NCBI GenBank assembly: GCA_030041275.1
Contig: JASHOE010000027.1
Span: forward strand, 1-38,163
Direction: 5' to 3'
Source of the DNA: Streptosporangiaceae bacterium
GTDB lineage: Bacteria > Actinomycetota > Actinomycetes > Streptosporangiales > Streptosporangiaceae
DNA: 38,163 bases
This document shows positions 1 to 6,426 of the stretch, in pieces. The position numbers and the translations under genes were made by a program. Numbering within the stretch: position 1 is the first letter of the stretch; each line of letters begins with the position of its first letter. The notes under the pieces were generated by a model, which did no database searches, was not told where the DNA came from, and worked only from the letters and a program-made list of their open reading frames with translations.

Positions 1-243
1 GTCACGAACGCCGTCAGGTACGCGCAGGGCAAGATCGAGCTCCGGCTGGTCAAGGAGGCCGACGCGCTGTTCTGCGAGGTTCTCGACGACTCGGCCGCGC
101 TGCCACGGCTCCGGCACCCCGACGACTCCGACGAACGCGGCCGTGGCCTGCAGGTCGTCAGTCAGCTTGCCCAGCGCTGGGGCGCGAGGCGCGCCGCTGC
201 TGGCAAGGTCGTCTGGTGCGAGCTGCCGCTGCCCGCCGACTGA
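1..243 (+). CDS. ATP-binding protein, RsbW/anti-sigma-type HATPase (3' end only)
   Basis: The reading frame is open from the first base to the TGA at 241-243 and gives 80 residues; the start lies outside the window. It begins in the N-box of a GHKL ATPase (VTNAVRYAQG, with the Mg-coordinating Asn) and continues through a DDS turn to the glycine-rich ATP-lid segment ERGRGLQVVSQLA, ending WCELPLPAD. This matches the C-terminal half of the serine-kinase/anti-sigma ATPase domain that actinobacteria carry either alone or fused behind PAS or SpoIIE phosphatase domains. The role is inferred as partner-switching control of sigma factors. Only the C-terminus is visible, so a fusion cannot be excluded. 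A strong hairpin follows directly. Confidence 0.75.
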   Translation, partial: VTNAVRYAQGKIELRLVKEADALFCEVLDDSAALPRLRHPDDSDERGRGLQVVSQLAQRWGARRAAAGKVVWCELPLPAD

Positions 244-261
244 ACCGCTCCCTCAGACGCG

Positions 262-300
262 ACTGCGGGCCTGCCACGCTCAGCGTGGCAGGCCCGCAGT
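262..300. terminator. Perfect 19-bp hairpin between convergent genes
   Basis: Bases 262-280 and 282-300 are exact reverse complements around a single central C, so the real loop would be a few bases taken from the stem tips. It lies between the stop at 243 (+) and the stop at 323 (-). It is symmetric and GC-rich without a clear T-run, so it probably acts as a bidirectional terminator or transcript end protector. Confidence 0.75.
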
Positions 301-322
301 GTGTCGTCAGACGCTCGGCTCG

Positions 323-1087
323 TCAGGCGCTCGGCGCACGCTGCCGACCTGCACCCGGTGAGCCGGCCGCCTGTGAGCGAGTGTCCTGCTTGATGGCGAG
401 CTTGCCCTGGCGCATGATGCCGAGCCGCTGCGCGCGGCGGGCTACCGTGCTGTCGTGCGTGACGATCACCAGGGTCAGGTGCTGGTCCCGCCAGAGCCCC
501 TCGAGCACGCCGATGATCTCGTCCCTGGTGTCCTCGTCCAGGTTGCCGGTGGGCTCGTCCGCCAGCAGCACCTTCGGGTCCTTGACGAGCGCCCTGGCGA
601 TGGCGACCCGCTGCTGCTGGCCGCCGGACAGCTCGTACGGCAGGTGCTTGGCCCGGTCGGCCAGGCCGACGCCGGCCAGGGCGGCCGCCGCGCGCTCGCG
701 CCGCTGCTCCGCCGGGATGTGCAGCGGCACCAGCGCCGTCTCGACGTTCTCCTGCGCGGTCAGCGTCGGCACGAGGTTGAACGTCTGGAAGATGAACCCG
801 ATCGACTCGGCGCGGACCCTGGTGACCTGGCCCTCCCGTAGCTGGGCCAGGTCCTCACCGACCGATCCGTTGCTGTGGGCACCGACGCCGGCACCGAACA
901 GGATGCTGCCCGACGTCGGCTGGTCGAGCCCACCCAGCATCTGCAGCAGGGTGGTCTTGCCGTGCCCGGTGGGACCCTGGATGGCGAGAAACTCCCCGTC
1001 CTCGATCGCCAGGTCGACGCCGCGCAGCGCGTGCACCACGCCACGGCCTTTCTGGTAGTCCTTCGTGACACCACTGAGCTTGTACAT
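323..1087 (-). CDS. ABC transporter ATP-binding protein (MacB/LolD type)
   Basis: This 254-residue ATPase has all ABC landmarks: Walker A GPTGHGKTT (38-46), Q-loop FIFQTFN (Q101), signature LSGGQQQR (153-160), Walker B VLLADEP (173-179) followed by TGNLDED, and H-loop His211. The TGNLDE form after Walker B is typical of the MacB/LolD/FtsE-like class that powers FtsX-fold permeases. The ATG at 1087 is preferred over a further-upstream in-frame start because it follows an AGAAAGAG ribosome site and leaves a 64-nt gap from the permease gene; an earlier start would overlap that gene. Together with the permease upstream it should form a dimeric mechanotransmission or efflux-type transporter at the membrane. 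The C-terminal 20 residues are low-complexity. The substrate is unknown. Confidence 0.92.
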   Translation of the reverse strand: MYKLSGVTKDYQKGRGVVHALRGVDLAIEDGEFLAIQGPTGHGKTTLLQMLGGLDQPTSGSILFGAGVGAHSNGSVGEDLAQLREGQVTRVRAESIGFIFQTFNLVPTLTAQENVETALVPLHIPAEQRRERAAAALAGVGLADRAKHLPYELSGGQQQRVAIARALVKDPKVLLADEPTGNLDEDTRDEIIGVLEGLWRDQHLTLVIVTHDSTVARRAQRLGIMRQGKLAIKQDTRSQAAGSPGAGRQRAPSA

Positions 1088-1151
1088 CACGACTCTTTCT
1101 GGCTGTCTGCAGGTCCGGTAGCTGGGAATCGGTCCGTTCCGATCGCCGCGC

Positions 1152-2669
1152 TCATTCGACTCTCGCCAGGGCCGCGGCGGGGCGAAGCTGCGCTGCCCGC
1201 CAGCCACCGATCGCGCCGGCCAGCAGGCCGCCAGCGATGGCCAGCAGCACTGCCACCACGATGACGGTGGCGGTGACCTGCGGGGTCAGGTGCACGGTTG
1301 CGGTGTGCGTGCCGGCCGAGGCCAGATCACGGAACCGGTTGGCCGCACTGCTACTTCCAGTGCCGCCGCCGGGGAAGCCGCCCCCGCCGCCGCCGCCGGG
1401 GAAGCCGCCGCCACCGCCGCCACCGCCGCCGCCGAAGAACCTCGCCCCGCCAGGGGTCGCCGACCCCGTGGTCGAGCCGAGTGACGCGGTGACCGTGTGG
1501 TAATAGTGACCGGCCAGGGCCGATCCCAGGAAGCCGAGACCGACACCGACGATGCCGCCGATGATGCCGACGGCAAGGGCCTCCCCAACCACCTGGCCGA
1601 CGACCCGGCGGCTAGTCCAGCCAAGCGCCTTGAGCGTGCCGAACTCCCTGACCCGCCGCGCTACCGCCGCGGTGGTCAGCAGGCACGCCAGCAGGAAGGC
1701 AACAGCGAGCACCGCGATGGCCAGCCACTTGCCGAGGCTGTTGGCCAGGTTGGACGCGCTGGACACCGAGCCGGTGATGTCGCTCGCGAGACTCTGCGAG
1801 TTCTGGACGGTGCTGCCTGGCACCGCCTTGGAGATCGCCTTCGACACGGTGCTGATTTCGGTGGCGCTGTCGGCGGCGACGTAGATCGTGTTGACCTCAT
1901 TCTTCATGCTGGCGAGCGCCTGGGCGCGGCCGAGCGGGATGTAGAAGTCGTACGAACTCGCGCTGCTCGGCACGCTGACGATGCCGACCACTTTGAAGTT
2001 GGTCTTGGCGATGTCAACCGTCGAGCCCACACCGATCTTGTTGGACTTAGCGTAGTTCGCGTCCACCAGCGCAACGTCGGACTTGCCGTCGGAGCCATCC
2101 AGCGTGCGGCCCTTGGTGAGCGTGCCCAGGCTGAGCGGGCCGAGGCCATCAGCGTTCTTAGCCAGGTCGACGCCGTCGACGCTGAAAGTCGTGGGGGTAA
2201 TCGAGCCGTTGAAGAACCCGCCCCCTGGGCCGCCGCTGCTGGTGCTCGCCGGGATCGTGCCGGTGATCTTGGTGTCGGTCAGGCTCACCCCGCCTGCCGC
2301 GGCCGCCACGTTGTCCAGCTTCGCGACCGAGGCGAGATCCCCGGACGTCAGGGTGCCGAGCCCAGCGCCGCGCAGCGTGTCAATGTCGATGGAAGTCCCG
2401 GCCGCGGGACGCGACCCCGACGAGCCGAAGGAACCGCGGAACCCGAACGAGCCGGCCGCGCCGCTGCCGAATGTCGGCGTCTTGGTGACGGTGATGTCGG
2501 TGTCCTGGCCATAGAGCGAGTGCAGAACCTCGCCCTCAGCGTTCTTGACTCCGCTGGACAAGGCCGTCACCGTGATGACCAGCCCGATGCCCAGTGCTAG
2601 CCCGAGCGCGATGATGGTGGCCTGGCGGGCACGCCGGCGCAGTTCACGCCCCAGGTAAGTGAGGAACAT
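1152..2669 (-). CDS. ABC transporter permease, FtsX/MacB family, with poly-glycine loop
   Basis: The 505-residue protein has a first membrane helix at about 17-37, a large extracytoplasmic MacB-type domain (about 45-310), a second helix at 315-335, a third at about 360-382 and a last helix at 465-487, i.e. the four-helix FtsX plan. The cytoplasmic segment RREFGTLKALGW (around 339-350) is the usual coupling region of this family. The start at 2669 follows a textbook AAGGAGA site. The oddity is residues 407-437, an almost pure glycine stretch with two FPGGG interruptions, in the outer loop between helices 3 and 4. Another Gly/Ser-rich stretch lies at 67-90. It is cotranscribed with the ATPase downstream. 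The substrate cannot be told from sequence. Confidence 0.92.
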   Translation of the reverse strand: MFLTYLGRELRRRARQATIIALGLALGIGLVITVTALSSGVKNAEGEVLHSLYGQDTDITVTKTPTFGSGAAGSFGFRGSFGSSGSRPAAGTSIDIDTLRGAGLGTLTSGDLASVAKLDNVAAAAGGVSLTDTKITGTIPASTSSGGPGGGFFNGSITPTTFSVDGVDLAKNADGLGPLSLGTLTKGRTLDGSDGKSDVALVDANYAKSNKIGVGSTVDIAKTNFKVVGIVSVPSSASSYDFYIPLGRAQALASMKNEVNTIYVAADSATEISTVSKAISKAVPGSTVQNSQSLASDITGSVSSASNLANSLGKWLAIAVLAVAFLLACLLTTAAVARRVREFGTLKALGWTSRRVVGQVVGEALAVGIIGGIVGVGLGFLGSALAGHYYHTVTASLGSTTGSATPGGARFFGGGGGGGGGGFPGGGGGGGFPGGGTGSSSAANRFRDLASAGTHTATVHLTPQVTATVIVVAVLLAIAGGLLAGAIGGWRAAQLRPAAALARVE

Positions 2670-2872
2670 GCGTTCTCCTTGTGACGGGATGACTGAGCGG
2701 TCCCGGCGGCGCCGGTGCAGCACCGCGCCGGCTGAGTTATGGCTCGGGCATGATCAGACCGCGACCGGTACTGATGATGTGGCACTTTTCTTGGCGGATG
2801 CTGAAGGCCGCCTGCAAGCTGGCCAGAAGCAGCGCGGCCAGCAACTCGATCCGCTGCGCCGTCATCGGTCAC
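2670..2872. other. Intergenic region upstream of the ABC permease
   Basis: About 200 bases between the cyclase-like gene's stop and the permease start, both on the minus strand. The permease ribosome-binding site (AAGGAGA) is at its left edge. I see no convincing ORF, terminator hairpin or -10/-35 pair, although a promoter for the ABC operon is expected here. Confidence 0.4.
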
Positions 2873-4645
2873 TCAGTGTGGCGCCTCGTCGGCGTGCACG
2901 TAGCGCCCGAGAGCGGCCAGCGGCAGCAAGACGCTGGCTACAGGTGAGCGCCCGGCATGCGGCCGAAGTCTCTCCGGGAGGCCCGCGTCGGCCGCGGCTG
3001 CCGGAGCTGGCCAGCTGCCGTCTGGCAGCTGCGCGCCGATGAGCCACGCTGCCGCCTCGTCGCCGTGCACCGCGGCATCACCACGCGCGGCCAGCAGCGC
3101 GGCCAGCGCGTGCGCGGTCCCGACAGCGTCGGAGCCGCCACGGCCAGGCCGCTCGTTGACATCGCCGGCGTGCCACCCGCCGTCGGGGTTCTGCTGCGCG
3201 ACCAGCCAGCCGACCGAGCCGGTCACGGACGGCTTGTGAGCCAGCACGCCCGCCGCCCGTAGCCCGATCACCGCCACCGTGGTCGCCAGCAGGTCGGTGC
3301 CGCCCTGCCTGCCGGGCCACCCGCCGTGCGGAAGCTGCGCCCGCAGCAGCCAGGTAGTGCCGCGGCGGATAGCCCGCGCCGTCGACGTCTGCCGGAGCGG
3401 CTGGCTCGCCAGCGCCTGGACGCAGTACGCGGTCAGCATGGCGGAACCGGCCCAGCTGCCATCCCGGCCCTGCGTTCCGGCCAGCCAGCCCGCGGCCTCT
3501 TCCACGGCCCGCCATCCGCTAATGGCCCGCAGGTCGACGCCGGTCAGGGCAATGAGCACACACGCCGTGTCAGCAGGCCGCGGATAGCCGTCCGGGCAGA
3601 ACGACCAGCCGCCAGGCGCCGGGCTCGCGTGTGCCGCGGGACCGGGCGCCGTGACCCGGGTCCGCCGCCGCAGCAGCCATCGGCCCGCGGCGAGCAACCC
3701 AGGACTGCCGTCCGGCAGTCCCGCCGCCGTCAGCGCCTGGGCCGCGAGAGCAGTATGCGCGACCGGCGAGAGGTCCGGGCCCCTGCCGTCGAGCCCCGTC
3801 AGATCCTCGTCAAGTCGAGCGAGCCCGGCGGCCTGGGCCGGATGACTGGGCGGGTAGCCGAGCGCATGGAGCGCCACCAGACACAACGGCCACAGCGGCC
3901 GGCCGGCCTCGGCGTCCGCCGCGTGCAGCTGCCAGTCAGCGAGCCAACCGCCGCACCGGTGCAGCCACGCCAGCCGCGTTACCGCCTTGGCCCGGCTCGG
4001 CGCCGACTGCCGCGAACGCGCGATTAGTGAGACCAGCGGCTCGCCGGTCTCCAGCTCCAGCAGGTTGGCTGGCCGCGGCCGATCCGGCCGCAGCGTGCCG
4101 ATGATCGCCAGCGTGACCGCGGTCAGCCGGCTCCACGTCGCCACGTCCGGCGTCTCACGCACCAGCAGGTGCCTCACGTCCAGAGCGGGAACGGGCACGT
4201 TGTCCCACTCGGCCAACCCGAACAGCGCCAGCCAGGCCAGCCCGGAGACGCCGACGCCGCCGACGCCGCCAGCGTCCCTGATCCAGCCCGCCGCGGCGGC
4301 CATGTGAAACGCGTCCGGCGGGTCGCCCGCCAGCCGCAGCGCGAGGTAGGCGAGGACCGAGGCGGACACGTCGGCCGCAGCACCTGGCTCGGCACCAGCC
4401 CACCGTCCGTCCGGCTGCTGCACTGACCTGATCCGCCGGGCCGCGGCACTCGTCGCTGGCGCAGACCTGACCCGGAGGAATTCCAGCGCCAGCAGTCCCT
4501 CGGCGGCGATCGACGCGTCCGCCACAGCCCCGTCCGGCCAGCAGCCCTCGGGGTCCTGGTAGGCCAGCAGCAGCCGGCAGGCGCGCTCAACCGCGGCACT
4601 GGCAGCCAGTCGGTGGCCCGCCTCGGGTGCCGCTGTCGATGTCAC
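2873..4645 (-). CDS. Squalene-hopene-cyclase-fold protein lacking the DxDD acid motif
   Basis: The 590-residue product has six QW-type repeats (at 27-36, 72-82, 387-398, 432-443, 480-491 and 534-545), the signature of the alpha-barrel class II terpene cyclase fold. The GTG start at 4645 overlaps the stop of the upstream FAD-enzyme gene as GTGA, which implies translational coupling and fixes the start. Alignment by eye with squalene-hopene cyclases places GGWSFCPDGYPRPADTA (345-361) on the family's GGWxF..YPDVDDTA block. There DVDD has become RPAD (356-359), so the Asp that protonates squalene is replaced by Ala and only the last Asp remains. The upstream PVWDT block reads PVAHT (294-298), again losing key residues. 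It is therefore probably not an ordinary hopene synthase. It may be a cyclase with altered chemistry, a non-catalytic lipid-binding protein or a decaying copy. Confidence 0.8.
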   Translation of the reverse strand: MTSTAAPEAGHRLAASAAVERACRLLLAYQDPEGCWPDGAVADASIAAEGLLALEFLRVRSAPATSAAARRIRSVQQPDGRWAGAEPGAAADVSASVLAYLALRLAGDPPDAFHMAAAAGWIRDAGGVGGVGVSGLAWLALFGLAEWDNVPVPALDVRHLLVRETPDVATWSRLTAVTLAIIGTLRPDRPRPANLLELETGEPLVSLIARSRQSAPSRAKAVTRLAWLHRCGGWLADWQLHAADAEAGRPLWPLCLVALHALGYPPSHPAQAAGLARLDEDLTGLDGRGPDLSPVAHTALAAQALTAAGLPDGSPGLLAAGRWLLRRRTRVTAPGPAAHASPAPGGWSFCPDGYPRPADTACVLIALTGVDLRAISGWRAVEEAAGWLAGTQGRDGSWAGSAMLTAYCVQALASQPLRQTSTARAIRRGTTWLLRAQLPHGGWPGRQGGTDLLATTVAVIGLRAAGVLAHKPSVTGSVGWLVAQQNPDGGWHAGDVNERPGRGGSDAVGTAHALAALLAARGDAAVHGDEAAAWLIGAQLPDGSWPAPAAAADAGLPERLRPHAGRSPVASVLLPLAALGRYVHADEAPH

Positions 4646-6102
4646 CGGGCCGTTCCCGACGCCACGGCCGCGACCGCAGTTGTGCTCTCCGCTGCCTGCC
4701 GGGCCGCCGCCGCGCCGGACCCGGCTAGGTCCGCCATCAGCTTCAGGGCGGCCGACCGTCCACTGCGGACGGCTCCCTCCATGGTGTCCGGCCAGCCTGT
4801 GTCCGTCCACGCCCCGGCCACAGCCAGCCTCGGCATACCGACAGCCGGGCGCAGCTGCTGCGTGCCTGGTTCGTGCCGGATGGTGGCACGCCGCTCCCTG
4901 GTGACGAAGAAATCCTCGATGCTAGCGTCGGAGGCCGCCGGGAATATCCGATCGAGCACCGGCACAACCCGCTCCCGTAGCTGCGTCGCCGGCATGTCGA
5001 CGTAGTCGTCGGCGGCAGGTATCGAAGCGGCGAGGTACTGGCCAGAAGTCACCCCGGCGGCGTCGGACTTGTCGATCACCCAGCGCACCGGTGAGCCGAC
5101 CACAGCCGTGAACGGCAGCCGGGTGACCCGGCTGCCGTAGATCACGTGAGCGCTGACGATCGGCGACGGGCGCAACAGCGACCACCGGGCCGCCTCGCCG
5201 GCCAACGAAGCCGGGGCCATTGCCGCAGCTTCGCCCGCGGGCACGGCCAGCACGACGCCATCCGCCCGGATAACCTCGCTCGGCGCACGAACAGCGCCGT
5301 CTGGCCCCGTCGGCTGATCGGCCGCTCCGGTTCTGATGAGAAATCCCGCGGCCGGCCCGGCCTCCACAAGCGCGGCACGGACGCCGAGCCTGATCGTGAC
5401 GCCGAGCCCGCTCAGCAGCGCGATGGCCGGACCTCCGTGCAAGCCGCTCAGCGGAACGGACGGCACGCCGATGTCGGCGCTGTCGCGCCCGCCCAGCAGG
5501 GCCGTCCTGATCGCGCTCGTCGCCAGCGCGAGGTCGGCGTGCTCGGGCCGCACGTTGACCGCGGCGACGCACAACCAGTCCCAGAGTTTCGCCACCGACC
5601 GCGGGTCTTGCCGGTGCTTACCCAGCCACCCAGCCAGGCTGCGCCCGCCACCGAGGCCGGGATCGGTGAACTGCAGGGCGACAGCCAGCGCAGCGACCTT
5701 GAGGCGCTCAGGCGCCGACAGCAGCCGGTAGCCCCACAGCGACCGCGCCAGGTGCGCAGGAGCGGGCAGCGCCGATCTGCGCACCCGGGCATGCGCGGAC
5801 CCGTCGGGCACGCTGGCGTCCAGAACCATGAGGTCGAGCCGGTTCTGAAGGCCACACGAACTCGTCACTCCGAGCCGCGCGAGCAAGTCCCGATAGGCGG
5901 TGCAGCAGCGTAAGAAAACGTGCTGGCCGTTGTCGATAGTCAGGCCGCGCCGAATGAACGAACAAGTGGCGCCGCCAAGCCACGGACGCCCTTCGATGAG
6001 CGTCACGACGTGCCCAGCCCCCGCCAGGTCGATCGCCGCGCTGATGCCCGCTAGTCCACCGCCGATCACGACGACATCGGCGCGGTTGGCCGCCGGCGTC
6101 AT
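4642..6102 (-). CDS. hpnE: HpnE-like FAD-dependent oxidoreductase (hydroxysqualene dehydroxylase family)
   Basis: This 486-residue protein has an N-terminal dinucleotide fold, VVVIGGGLAGISAA (10-23) with the ribose-binding Glu in LIEGRP (36-40), followed by the block IDNGQHVFLRC (56-66). It closes with GAWTDTGWPDTMEGAVRSG. These blocks fit the squalene-associated FAD enzyme HpnE, which reductively removes the hydroxyl of hydroxysqualene to give squalene; phytoene desaturases are the nearest alternative. ATG 6102 has a GGGGGA site in front. It is longer than typical HpnE (about 420-450). It is coupled by a 4-nt overlap to the cyclase-like gene, supporting a shared triterpene or isoprenoid role. 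hpnC and hpnD, which make hydroxysqualene, are not in the window. The family call is firm; the exact reaction is inferred. Confidence 0.8.
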   Translation of the reverse strand: MTPAANRADVVVIGGGLAGISAAIDLAGAGHVVTLIEGRPWLGGATCSFIRRGLTIDNGQHVFLRCCTAYRDLLARLGVTSSCGLQNRLDLMVLDASVPDGSAHARVRRSALPAPAHLARSLWGYRLLSAPERLKVAALAVALQFTDPGLGGGRSLAGWLGKHRQDPRSVAKLWDWLCVAAVNVRPEHADLALATSAIRTALLGGRDSADIGVPSVPLSGLHGGPAIALLSGLGVTIRLGVRAALVEAGPAAGFLIRTGAADQPTGPDGAVRAPSEVIRADGVVLAVPAGEAAAMAPASLAGEAARWSLLRPSPIVSAHVIYGSRVTRLPFTAVVGSPVRWVIDKSDAAGVTSGQYLAASIPAADDYVDMPATQLRERVVPVLDRIFPAASDASIEDFFVTRERRATIRHEPGTQQLRPAVGMPRLAVAGAWTDTGWPDTMEGAVRSGRSAALKLMADLAGSGAAAARQAAESTTAVAAVASGTAR

Positions 6103-6426
6103 GCCAGATCCCCCGTCATGTCCGACCCCCGTCGATTTGCCCGCACGCAGTTACGCTGCAGGCACGCGGATTCTAGCGAACCTGAGTGCCATGCGGGGAG
6201 CACGAGACGGAGCGTGGCGGCGAAGTCTCGCGCGAGCTTCCGAGCTTTGTTACCGACCCGGAAGCGGGCACACTCCCCGTGGACGGATCTTCTCTCCGAA
6301 TTCGGACGGCCAATCCCGATTCATATTTCGGGGAGCCAATACGATGTTACGCTCCAATATCACCCGTGGTTTTCCATGCCCACGGGTGCCATGACAAACT
6401 CACCTGATCACTCTGGGGCATCCAGC
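6103..6426. promoter_or_regulatory. Divergent intergenic region between hpnE-like gene and conservon
   Basis: About 320 bases carry the control signals for two divergent operons. Seen directly: a 12-bp perfect palindrome TCCGAATTCGGA at 6295-6306, a possible -10 box TACGAT at 6340-6345 for the rightward operon, a 9-bp inverted repeat at 6361-6388, and the hpnE ribosome site at the left edge. In-frame extension of the kinase reading frame through this region is open but has poor start context and unconvincing composition. Confidence 0.5.
6361..6388 (+). repeat. 9-bp inverted repeat with an ATG in its loop, upstream of cvnA
   Basis: CACCCGTGG (6361-6369) and CCACGGGTG (6380-6388) are exact reverse complements. 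The 10-base loop TTTTCCATGC contains an in-frame ATG at 6376. In RNA this would form a stable stem-loop just before the preferred cvnA start at 6427, so it could tune translation or be an operator. Confidence 0.5.

Noticed and set aside
1361..1440. Proline-rich open frames on the + strand at the poly-glycine coding region
   Set aside because: They are the antisense translation of the glycine codons and have no start signal.
6118..6426. N-terminal extension of the sensor kinase
   Set aside because: The frame is open but Arg/Ser-rich and lies in the divergent regulatory region; the kinase N-terminus MGLRHRSIRLRV with its membrane helix and a GGGG site supports 6427.
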